A stretch of 64,000 nucleotides of DNA, from positions 558,001-622,000 of the forward strand of contig JBAOIG010000003.1 of the NCBI GenBank assembly GCA_037045155.1, in the 5' to 3' direction. The stretch is from Thermomicrobiales bacterium (lineage in GTDB: Bacteria > Chloroflexota > Chloroflexia > Thermomicrobiales > CFX8). The notes beneath the pieces were generated by a model. It was given only the letters and a program-made list of their open reading frames with translations. It was not told where the DNA came from and did no database searches. A program made the position numbers and the translations under genes. Each line of letters opens with the position of its first letter. The first letter of the stretch is position 1. Shown here piece by piece: positions 49,241 through 58,175 of this stretch.

Positions 49241-49474
49241 ATGATGGTTGAAGAGATCATCTCTACTGACACCAACCTCGATGATCTAGTGACCAGGTAT
49301 CCACAAACGGTGCCGGTGTTCCTTCGCCACAGGATGTTGTGCTTCGGGTGTGATCTGGCGCGATTCGAGAGTATCGGCGACGCTTGCCGGATTTACGGCG
49401 AGCCCGTGGAGAGACTGCTCGAGGAGCTCATCGAGGCGATTCGGACGGATGATCCGTCACCGACCGCGCTTTGA
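49241..49474 (+). CDS. DUF1858 domain protein
   Basis: A 77-residue protein made of one DUF1858 (ScdA_N-related) domain. The core is IISTDTNLDDLVTRYPQTVP then VFLRHRMLCFGCDLARFESI. The CFGC pair is the conserved redox/metal-binding cysteine motif of this family, which is frequently linked to hybrid-cluster and Fe-S repair proteins. It ends RLLEELIEAIRT. The start is the ATG at 49241, with AAGGAC upstream; an ATG at 49196 would add 15 basic residues. It is the first structural gene after the Crp-like regulator. Confidence 0.85.
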   Translation: MMVEEIISTDTNLDDLVTRYPQTVPVFLRHRMLCFGCDLARFESIGDACRIYGEPVERLLEELIEAIRTDDPSPTAL

Positions 49475-49497
49475 CGGGATTGGGTCAGGAGGAGAGC

Positions 49498-49812
49498 GTG
49501 CTGTCCGCGCTGATGGACGAGGACATGATCCTCACGATTCTCAAGGAAGTGTATGACCCCGAGCTCGGGATCAATGTCATCGATCTCGGTCTGGTTTACG
49601 GCGTCGAGATCGTCGACAACGGCGTTATTGTCACGATGACGCTGACGACTCCCGGCTGCCCACTTCACGACGTTCTGACCGAGGCGGTCGACTGGGCCGT
49701 CCGTACCCACATTCCGGGTGTAGCGACAGTGGATGTAAATCTGGTCTGGTCGCCCCCGTGGTCGCCAGACATGATCACGGAAGACGGCAAGCGCGAATTG
49801 GGGTGGTGGTGA
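49498..49812 (+). CDS. DUF59/MIP18-family Fe-S cluster assembly factor (SufT/PaaD-like)
   Basis: A 104-residue single-domain DUF59 protein. The family core is ILKEVYDPELGINVIDLGLV then YGVEIVDNGVIVTMTLTTPG. The invariant reactive Cys follows in GCPLHDVLTEAVDW, and the end is VDVNLVWSPPWSPDMIT. Members help mature Fe-S proteins. The GTG at 49498 is preferred because AGGAGGAG lies immediately upstream. It overlaps the next gene by TGATG, so the two are translationally coupled. Confidence 0.92.
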   Translation: MLSALMDEDMILTILKEVYDPELGINVIDLGLVYGVEIVDNGVIVTMTLTTPGCPLHDVLTEAVDWAVRTHIPGVATVDVNLVWSPPWSPDMITEDGKRELGWW

Positions 49813-50699
49813 TGGCGCTCATTCAGCGACGCCGGTCACGCGGCCAGGCCGGGGACGAGACAATCGACGCGGACTGGAAGATCAGCGAGGTGCTTCGCGT
49901 CTATCCGCAACTTCTCGAGGTGCTGATCGACACAGCTCCTGCCTTCAGCAAGCTGCGAAACCCGGCCCTACGTCGGGTTCAATCACGCCTGGTCACGGTC
50001 GCGCAGGCCGCCCAGATCGCTGGACTCGAGCCAGATGCGCTCGTCCAACGGCTCAATGCCGCAGTCGATAGCGACGCTGTCTCGCCGGCCACGGTCTCGG
50101 CTAGCCAGCCGGCTGAACGTGTCCCCGGGGAACGACCGGCCTGGCTTGACGCCGCCGATATGGCGCTCGAGCTGGACGTTCGTTCGTTTCAGGATCGCGG
50201 CGAGGAGCCGTTCGGCGCGATTATGGGCGCCGCGCGCGACACGCCAGAGGGTTCTATGTTCTTGCTACGAAACACGTTTGAGCCGGTCCCCTTGTACGAC
50301 GTGCTGGCTATGCGCGGCTTCGAGCACTGGACGTCGATGGATGCGGCAGATGACTGGCGCATCTGGTTCTTCAACTCGGGTGAATCACGCGCTCCCGTGC
50401 CGAAGGAGAAGGCCGCTCCCGCGCAACCTCAACCGGCTGACACGGATTGGTCGCGTCCAGACGCAGTCGTTACGATCGACGTGAGCGAGCTGGTGCCACC
50501 CGAGCCGATGATTAAGATCCTCGAGGCGCTTGAGTCACTGCCAGACGGTTCGTCGCTGCTGGTTCAGCATGTTCGCCGGCCGATGCACCTGTACCCGCAA
50601 CTCGACGCAATGGGATATCGTCACGACACGCACGAGCTGGCGCAAGATCGTATCGAGGTGCTCATCCAGAAGCCGCCATTTGGTGAGGCAGCGGAGTGA
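49812..50699 (+). CDS. DUF1858-DUF2249-DUF2249 fusion protein
   Basis: A 295-residue soluble protein with three parts. The N-terminal 90 residues resemble DUF1858 (ISEVLRVYPQLLEVLIDTAP then AFSKLRNPALRRV), but the cysteine pair is missing. Two DUF2249 domains follow, about 118-185 (LELDVRSFQDRGEEPFGAIM, GSMFLLRNTFEPVPLYDVLA) and 222-292 (VVTIDVSELVPPEPMIKILE, SSLLVQHVRRPMHLYPQLDA). They are joined by an Ala/Pro-rich linker. DUF2249 domains have a TusA-like fold. The ATG overlaps the DUF59 stop (TGATG), and its own stop overlaps the membrane protein start (GTGA). Confidence 0.85.
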   Translation: MALIQRRRSRGQAGDETIDADWKISEVLRVYPQLLEVLIDTAPAFSKLRNPALRRVQSRLVTVAQAAQIAGLEPDALVQRLNAAVDSDAVSPATVSASQPAERVPGERPAWLDAADMALELDVRSFQDRGEEPFGAIMGAARDTPEGSMFLLRNTFEPVPLYDVLAMRGFEHWTSMDAADDWRIWFFNSGESRAPVPKEKAAPAQPQPADTDWSRPDAVVTIDVSELVPPEPMIKILEALESLPDGSSLLVQHVRRPMHLYPQLDAMGYRHDTHELAQDRIEVLIQKPPFGEAAE

Positions 50700-52078
50700 A
50701 GCCACCGGCCGCGCCGCCACGGATGGGCGGTGGGATCAGTTCGGCGAACGCTCCCGATCTCGACATTCCGGCGCGTTTCATGGTGCTGGCCATGATCGGG
50801 ATACTGGTGTCCGCGGCGATCGGTCCGTGGGCCTACCCATTACTGCTGAAATCGTTCTATACACCGAAGCTACTCGCATTCGTTCACCTCAACACATTGG
50901 GAATCATCGCTCCGCTGATCGTCGGCGCCAGCTACCAGCTCGTCCCGGTTGTGCTCCAGCAGCCGTTGGCCGTCCCGCGGCTGGCGCGATTTTCGTTCTG
51001 GGTCTATCTCACAGGGATTTTGCTGTTCCTGCCATCACTCGTTACAACATGGCAGCCCGGTCTCACAGTTGGCGGGGCACTCACGTTTACTGCGCTTGTC
51101 ATGTACGCAGCGATCGTCTGGGGCACGCTTGCGGAAGCGCCGGAACGTGGAGTCGTCCGCTGGCATGTCGTCGCGGCGCTGACTGGGTTGCCGCTTGGCG
51201 TGCTGGCCGGCCTCTTGCTGGCGCTCAACAAAACGACCGGCTTTCTCGAAGGTTCGGGGCTATCGCTGCTAGCGGCCCACGCAACGCTCATGATCGTCTG
51301 CTGGATCGCACCTCTTCTGTTTGGCGTCGCATATCGGTTAGTCGGGATGTTCACGCTGACCGAGGATCGGCTTTGGCACCGGGTTGCATGGGCCGAGCTT
51401 GGCTGCACCGTGGCTGGCGGGTGGCTTCTGGCAGGCGCGTTGCTGCTCTACCGAGAACGCGCAATTCTGGTGGTTGCAGCTGCGATTATTCTTGCCGGCC
51501 AGATTCTCTTCACCGTTCAACTCGCCCATCTGTACCAATCCCGCCGGCGCAAGGTGATCGATGTCCATATCCCGTTCGCGCTGACCGCCGCGTCGATGGG
51601 TGTCGTGGCGGCGACAGCGCTCACGATCGGGATGGTCCGGGAGGCTGGACCGACGTCCGGACTCTGGGTCGCCTCCGTATGGCTTGCCCTGGCCGGATTG
51701 GCGATCAGCGCCATCCAGGGCTTCTTCTATAAGATCGCAACGTTCCTTGTCTGGCTTAATCGGTATGCGCCGGTCGCCGGCCGAATGAGAGTGCCACGGC
51801 TGGAGGAGCTCTATAGCCTCAGGCTCGCCCGTATCGGGTGGGTCGCCTGGCTCTCGGCGCTGCTGGCGACGATTGCCAGTCTGCTCTGGCAGGAACCAGC
51901 GATGGCCACTATCGGTGGCGTGCTTGCCACCGTCGGACTTGGCTGTTTCCTGGGGAACGTTGTGCGGATCGCCAGCCACTGGCAATCCGGAATGTCGACG
52001 CGCGTATTGGGGCGATTTCGCCGGGCTCGGCGGGACGCTGTAGGAGAAAGGGCTGTGCATGTCGGCACAGGCGAGTGA
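50696..52078 (+). CDS. 12-helix membrane protein related to NnrS/haem-copper oxidase subunit I-like proteins
   Basis: A 460-residue polytopic protein with about 12 hydrophobic helices. Conserved-looking histidines lie in membrane regions: LLAFVHLNTLGIIAPLIVGA (about 60-79), GLSLLAAHATLMIVCWIAPL followed by LFGVAYRL (about 185-215), and VIDVHIPFALT. FFYKIATFLVWLNRYAP near residue 348 is another marked segment. This His pattern resembles NnrS-type and CcoN-like membrane proteins that bind haem or copper and handle nitric oxide, but no classic copper-histidine pair can be proved here. The start GTG overlaps the previous stop (GTGA). Confidence 0.7.
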   Translation: MKPPAAPPRMGGGISSANAPDLDIPARFMVLAMIGILVSAAIGPWAYPLLLKSFYTPKLLAFVHLNTLGIIAPLIVGASYQLVPVVLQQPLAVPRLARFSFWVYLTGILLFLPSLVTTWQPGLTVGGALTFTALVMYAAIVWGTLAEAPERGVVRWHVVAALTGLPLGVLAGLLLALNKTTGFLEGSGLSLLAAHATLMIVCWIAPLLFGVAYRLVGMFTLTEDRLWHRVAWAELGCTVAGGWLLAGALLLYRERAILVVAAAIILAGQILFTVQLAHLYQSRRRKVIDVHIPFALTAASMGVVAATALTIGMVREAGPTSGLWVASVWLALAGLAISAIQGFFYKIATFLVWLNRYAPVAGRMRVPRLEELYSLRLARIGWVAWLSALLATIASLLWQEPAMATIGGVLATVGLGCFLGNVVRIASHWQSGMSTRVLGRFRRARRDAVGERAVHVGTGE

Positions 52079-52301
52079 GACCGTTACGATCGATGTCCGT
52101 GGCATGGTGCCACGTGAGCGTCATCCGCTGATCTTCTCGAAGATCGATGGCCTTGCCGCGGGAGAAACGCTGCGGCTGATCAATGACCACGATCCCAAGC
52201 CGCTCTACTATCAGTTGATGGCCGAGCGTCCTGGCGCGATTGGCTGGGAGTACCTCGAAGAGGGTCCTGAAGTCTGGCAGGTCAGGATGACGAAGCAGTA
52301 G
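52059..52301 (+). CDS. stand-alone DUF2249 protein
   Basis: An 80-residue single DUF2249 domain. The core is VTIDVRGMVPRERHPLIFSK then IDGLAAGETLRLINDHDPKP, then LYYQLMAERPGAIGWEYLEE and VWQVRMTK. The HDPKPLYYQL segment is the family hallmark. It overlaps the end of the membrane-protein gene by 20 nt, with AGGAGAAAGGG upstream of its ATG. A strong bidirectional terminator follows. Probably a small sulfur- or metal-trafficking partner of the cassette. Confidence 0.88.
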   Translation: MSAQASETVTIDVRGMVPRERHPLIFSKIDGLAAGETLRLINDHDPKPLYYQLMAERPGAIGWEYLEEGPEVWQVRMTKQ

Positions 52302-52320
52302 CGAACATCGGTGCTGCAGC

Positions 52321-52353
52321 ACAACGCCCCGGCCACAATGGCCGGGGCGTTGT
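52321..52353. terminator. bidirectional terminator closing the redox cassette
   Basis: A perfect 14-bp stem, ACAACGCCCCGGCC / GGCCGGGGCGTTGT, with loop ACAAT and U-rich 3' arm, between the DUF2249 gene (plus) and tRNA-Ser(TGA) (minus). Confidence 0.85.
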
Positions 52354-52361
52354 TGTATCGG

Positions 52362-52445
52362 CGGAGAGGGAGGGATTCGAACCCCCGGGGCTCATCACCC
52401 AACTGTTTTCAAGACAGCCGCCTTAAACCACTCGGCCACCTCTCC
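52362..52445 (-). tRNA. tRNA-Ser (anticodon TGA)
   Basis: An 84-nt type II tRNA. On the minus strand the acceptor GGAGAGG (52445-52439) pairs with CCTCTCC (52369-52363). The D region is GCCGAGTGGTTTAAGGC. The anticodon stem-loop is CTGT-CTTGAAA-ACAG, with anticodon TGA for TCN codons. The variable arm is GGGTGATGAGCCC and the T loop TTCGAAT. The discriminator is G. CCA is not encoded. It lies just downstream of serS on the same strand. Confidence 0.96.
52367..52384 (+). repeat. 18-bp direct repeat, right copy (within tRNA-Ser T arm)
   Basis: AGGGAGGGATTCGAACCC, identical to 48118-48135 and in the same orientation. Confidence 0.8.
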
Positions 52446-52490
52446 AGATGGCGCCAGCGCAATCAGTGTCGCGCGTGCGCCATGGTGATT

Positions 52491-53762
52491 CTACACCGGC
52501 CCGATCTGCTGCTGGCCACCGAGATAGGGTCGTAGCACCGTCGGGATGGTGATCGAGCCATCCTCGTTCTGGTAGTTCTCGATGACTGCGATCATGGTGC
52601 GCGGCATACCGAGCCCCGAGCCGTTCAGAGTATGGACGAACTGCGGGCGTTGACCCTCGTCGGGCCGGAACCGAATGTTCGATCGCCGCGCCTGGAAGTC
52701 GCGGAAGTTCGAGCACGACGACACCTCGAGCCATTCATCGACTCCCGGCGCCCAGGCCTCAAGATCAATCTTTCGCGAGGCCACGAATGAGAGGTCGCCG
52801 GTGCAGATCTCCAGCGTGCGATACGGGAGTTCCAGCCGCTCGAGCGTCTCGGCGGCGTCGTGGATGAGGCGCATGTGCTCCTCGGACGAGTCCTCCGGTC
52901 GGACGAACTTCACCAGCTCGACCTTGTCGAACTGGAAGAGCCGCTTGATGCCACGGACGTCGCGGCCGGCGCTCGCCTTCTCGTTACGGAAGCAGGCCGA
53001 GTAGGCGGTGTGATTGATCGGCAGTTGCGAGCCGTCGAGAATCTCGTCCCGGTACATGTTCGTCACCGGGACCTCGGCGGTCGGGATCATCCAGAGATCC
53101 TCGGCCTCGTCGCGGAAGAGGGTATCGGCGAACTTCGGCAGGTTGCCGGTGCCGACCATCGCCTCGCGCCGGACGAGGTAGGGCGGGTAGACCTCCTCGT
53201 AGCCTTGCTCGCGGTGCAGGTCGAGCATCCAGGTGATCAGTGCCCGCTGGAGGCGCGCGCCATCACCGCGGAGGAAGTTGAAGCGCGATCCTGATACCTT
53301 CACTCCTCGCTCGAAGTCGATGATCCCCAACTGCTCACCGATTTCCCAGTGCGGTCGCGGCTGGAAGTCGAACGTGCGGGGTGTTCCCCAGGTGCTGGTG
53401 ATGACGTTATCTGTCTCATCCTTGCCAACTGGCACCTCTGGGCCGGGTAGATTTGGGACCAGTAACTGGAGGTGCTGCTGCTCAGCGTCGAGGGCGTTGA
53501 CCTTGTTGTTCAACTCGGCGATCTCGTCACCCAGCCGGCGCATTTCGGCGATATGCGCGTCGCGCTCTGCGCCGGCCGGCACCTTGCCGGTCTTGCGCGA
53601 GCCCTCGTTGAGTTGCGCTCGCATGCCCTCGACCTCGGTGAGGGTTGCGCGGCGCTGTTCGTCGATCGCCAGAATCTCGTCAATCGGCGCAGTCGTCTGC
53701 AGCTTCGCGATCTGTTCCTTAACGTAGTCGGGCCTCTCCCGGATCAGCCGTATGTCCAACAT
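52491..53762 (-). CDS. serS: seryl-tRNA synthetase
   Basis: A 423-residue class II synthetase. The N-terminal coiled-coil arm that grips the long variable arm of tRNA-Ser spans about 30-105 (IDEQRRATLTEVEGMRAQLN, IAELNNKVNALDAEQQHLQL). The catalytic domain has the motif 2 region TAYSACFRNEKASAGRDVRG with IKRLFQFDKVEL, and motif 3 near the end in HTLNGSGLGMPRTMIAVIEN. The ATG at 53762 has CGGAGA 8 nt upstream. No T-box was found in the leader. A tRNA-Ser gene follows it on the same strand. Confidence 0.96.
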   Translation of the reverse strand: MLDIRLIRERPDYVKEQIAKLQTTAPIDEILAIDEQRRATLTEVEGMRAQLNEGSRKTGKVPAGAERDAHIAEMRRLGDEIAELNNKVNALDAEQQHLQLLVPNLPGPEVPVGKDETDNVITSTWGTPRTFDFQPRPHWEIGEQLGIIDFERGVKVSGSRFNFLRGDGARLQRALITWMLDLHREQGYEEVYPPYLVRREAMVGTGNLPKFADTLFRDEAEDLWMIPTAEVPVTNMYRDEILDGSQLPINHTAYSACFRNEKASAGRDVRGIKRLFQFDKVELVKFVRPEDSSEEHMRLIHDAAETLERLELPYRTLEICTGDLSFVASRKIDLEAWAPGVDEWLEVSSCSNFRDFQARRSNIRFRPDEGQRPQFVHTLNGSGLGMPRTMIAVIENYQNEDGSITIPTVLRPYLGGQQQIGPV

Positions 53763-53976
53763 CTGTTGTCTCCGTTTCGCGTGGCGTCGAAAGTCATCGT
53801 GTTCTGCGCCTCGCGCGACTGCAGGCCAGCCCGCCACGAGTGCCAGATCGCGGGTATGCGACACGATTGATGAATGCAGCATGGTCACCGGCTGGTTGGC
53901 CTGAGACCACTTCGTTCGACCGCTGATGAATCATTGTGACATATCGCCTCTCATCAGTTTCGAGGTGACAACGAAA

Positions 53977-53999
53977 GACGCCCCACGATGTAGGACGTC
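53977..53999 (-). terminator. terminator after the HNH gene
   Basis: On the minus strand GACGTCC pairs with GGGCGTC (one G.U pair) around an 8-nt loop, followed by TTTCGTTGT. It starts 34 nt after the HNH stop, upstream of serS. Confidence 0.5.
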
Positions 54000-54032
54000 C
54001 CGAGCAGCCGACCCGAATGGGTTGCTGGCTGC

Positions 54033-54620
54033 TCAATCGCTTGCACGACTGTGGAGATGGCCGATCGCGATTGATTCAAAGTCCGGAATGAACCTCAGCC
54101 ACGAATCCGACACTACCGCGCTCATTCGGCGCTGAATCGTGTAGTACCGGCCGGCCTTCGGCTCGAACGGAAGGCGCGACAACCGCATCTTCGAGTCGGT
54201 CAGCAACTTCCCCCCCTTGCGGTGGTTGCAACTGCGGCAAGCCGACACCAGATTCTCCCAACTGTGCACGCCGCCACGGGAACGAGGGATGATGTGGTCG
54301 ATGGTCAGGTCAGCGGTGCGGCTGCCGCAGTACTGGCAGGTGTAGTTGTCACGAATGAAGATTTCCCGCCGAGTTAACTTCACTCGTGGATGTGGCCGGC
54401 GAATGAGATGACTCAGCCTGATCACGGACGGCGCTTCGATCGTGCTCGACGCAGTGATGATACGAACCTGGTAGACATCGAGCACCTCAGCCTTGTCGTG
54501 GATGATCAGGCCGATTGCGCGGCGCATGTTGCAGACGTTCAAGGGTTCATAGTTCTGATTGAGAACCAGAACCATCTGCCGTGTGGCGATCGGTTGGAGA
54601 GGCTCCGTGGGTTGATTCAT
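54033..54620 (-). CDS. HNH endonuclease-domain protein
   Basis: A 195-residue protein of the widespread bacterial HNH family that starts with VLVLNQNYEPLNVCNMRRAI. The HNH zinc/nuclease module is YTCQYCGSRTADLTIDHIIP, then RSRGGVHSWENLVSACRSCN followed by HRKGG, with the two CxxC pairs, DH and N residues all intact. Such stand-alone genes are common near housekeeping genes; their role is not settled and they are not clearly mobile. The ATG at 54620 has GGAAG upstream. Confidence 0.85.
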   Translation of the reverse strand: MNQPTEPLQPIATRQMVLVLNQNYEPLNVCNMRRAIGLIIHDKAEVLDVYQVRIITASSTIEAPSVIRLSHLIRRPHPRVKLTRREIFIRDNYTCQYCGSRTADLTIDHIIPRSRGGVHSWENLVSACRSCNHRKGGKLLTDSKMRLSRLPFEPKAGRYYTIQRRMSAVVSDSWLRFIPDFESIAIGHLHSRASD

Positions 54621-54693
54621 CAGTCGATGTGCTTCCAGGCCGCTCTCGCACGGAGCGTGCATACAGGCCCAGGGGACGAATTCGCACTCCGTG

Positions 54694-54702
54694 ATCATAG
54701 CA
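54694..54702 (-). promoter_or_regulatory. extended -10 element upstream of the HNH gene
   Basis: Reads TGCTATGAT on the minus strand, about 74 nt before the ATG at 54620. Confidence 0.4.
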
Positions 54703-54791
54703 ACGCCAGCAGCCATCGCGCAAGCGTCTACAGGCTATACGGACGCAGCGTCCGGACACTTCCGGCGGCCCAATTCTTCACACTCCCGGAT

Positions 54792-57671
<2,880 letters not shown>

Positions 57672-57754
57672 CTGGACTCCGGTGTCGCTGCGCGGGTGGT
57701 CGGCTGTTGACTGGCACTATCGATCGTGCGTAGAACATTCATTCGTATTCCCGA

Positions 57755-57763
57755 ATTGTAGCA
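57755..57763 (-). promoter_or_regulatory. extended -10 element upstream of uvrA
   Basis: Reads TGCTACAAT on the minus strand, about 84 nt before the uvrA ATG. No LexA-type operator was recognised around it. Confidence 0.5.
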
Positions 57764-57869
57764 GCCCCCGAACACGTTCGGAACGCACCGGACGAAACGT
57801 TCGTTGACATGCAGTCACGATACACGAAATGGCTGCGGATTCCCTGTCCGCGCTGGTATCCTATGAAGC

Positions 57870-58115
57870 AACTGAGAACCGCCAAAGGACGGGAGGAGTA
57901 GGTCCTCCGCGGCGGCCAGAGAGGCGAGGCCCGAGGCTGCAAGCCTCGCCACGCAGGCGCGGCTGAAGTCGCCCGTTCGGTCGAGCGCTGAGGTGTCGAT
58001 CGACACGCCAGGCTCTCGCGGGTTCGCCCGTTATCGCGCACGAGCGCGACGGCCCAGCCGTCGAAGCAAGGTGGAACCGCGGGTGAGCCCGTCCTTGGCA
58101 GGACGGGTTTTCTGT
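57870..58115 (+). promoter_or_regulatory. T-box leader controlling valS
   Basis: A tRNA-sensing attenuator. Stem I features are GGAGGAGTAGGTCC (AGTA motif of the loop E) and CCAGAGAGGCGAGGC with GGCTGCAAGCCTCGCC (distal platform). The specifier region is CTGAAGTCGCCC, with GTC (Val) right after GAA at 57968-57970. The antiterminator holds the T-box sequence AAGGTGGAACCGCGGG at 58068-58083. The competing terminator is CCCGTCC-TTGGCA-GGACGGG followed by TTTTCT (58088-58111). Uncharged tRNA-Val should favour antitermination and valS expression. The 5' boundary is approximate. Confidence 0.92.
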
Positions 58116-58175
58116 TTCTGATTGAGCATGAGCGCCACTGCCGGCCGGCTTCTGGCAGATCAAAGGAGAACGAGT

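Noticed and set aside
53763..54032. Possible T-box upstream of serS
   Set aside because: No AGGGTGGNACCGCG-like sequence occurs on the minus strand; the hairpin there is better explained as the HNH gene terminator.
54033..54620. HNH gene as part of a mobile intron or homing element
   Set aside because: No flanking intron, intein or target-site duplication is visible, and the protein belongs to the common stand-alone bacterial HNH family.
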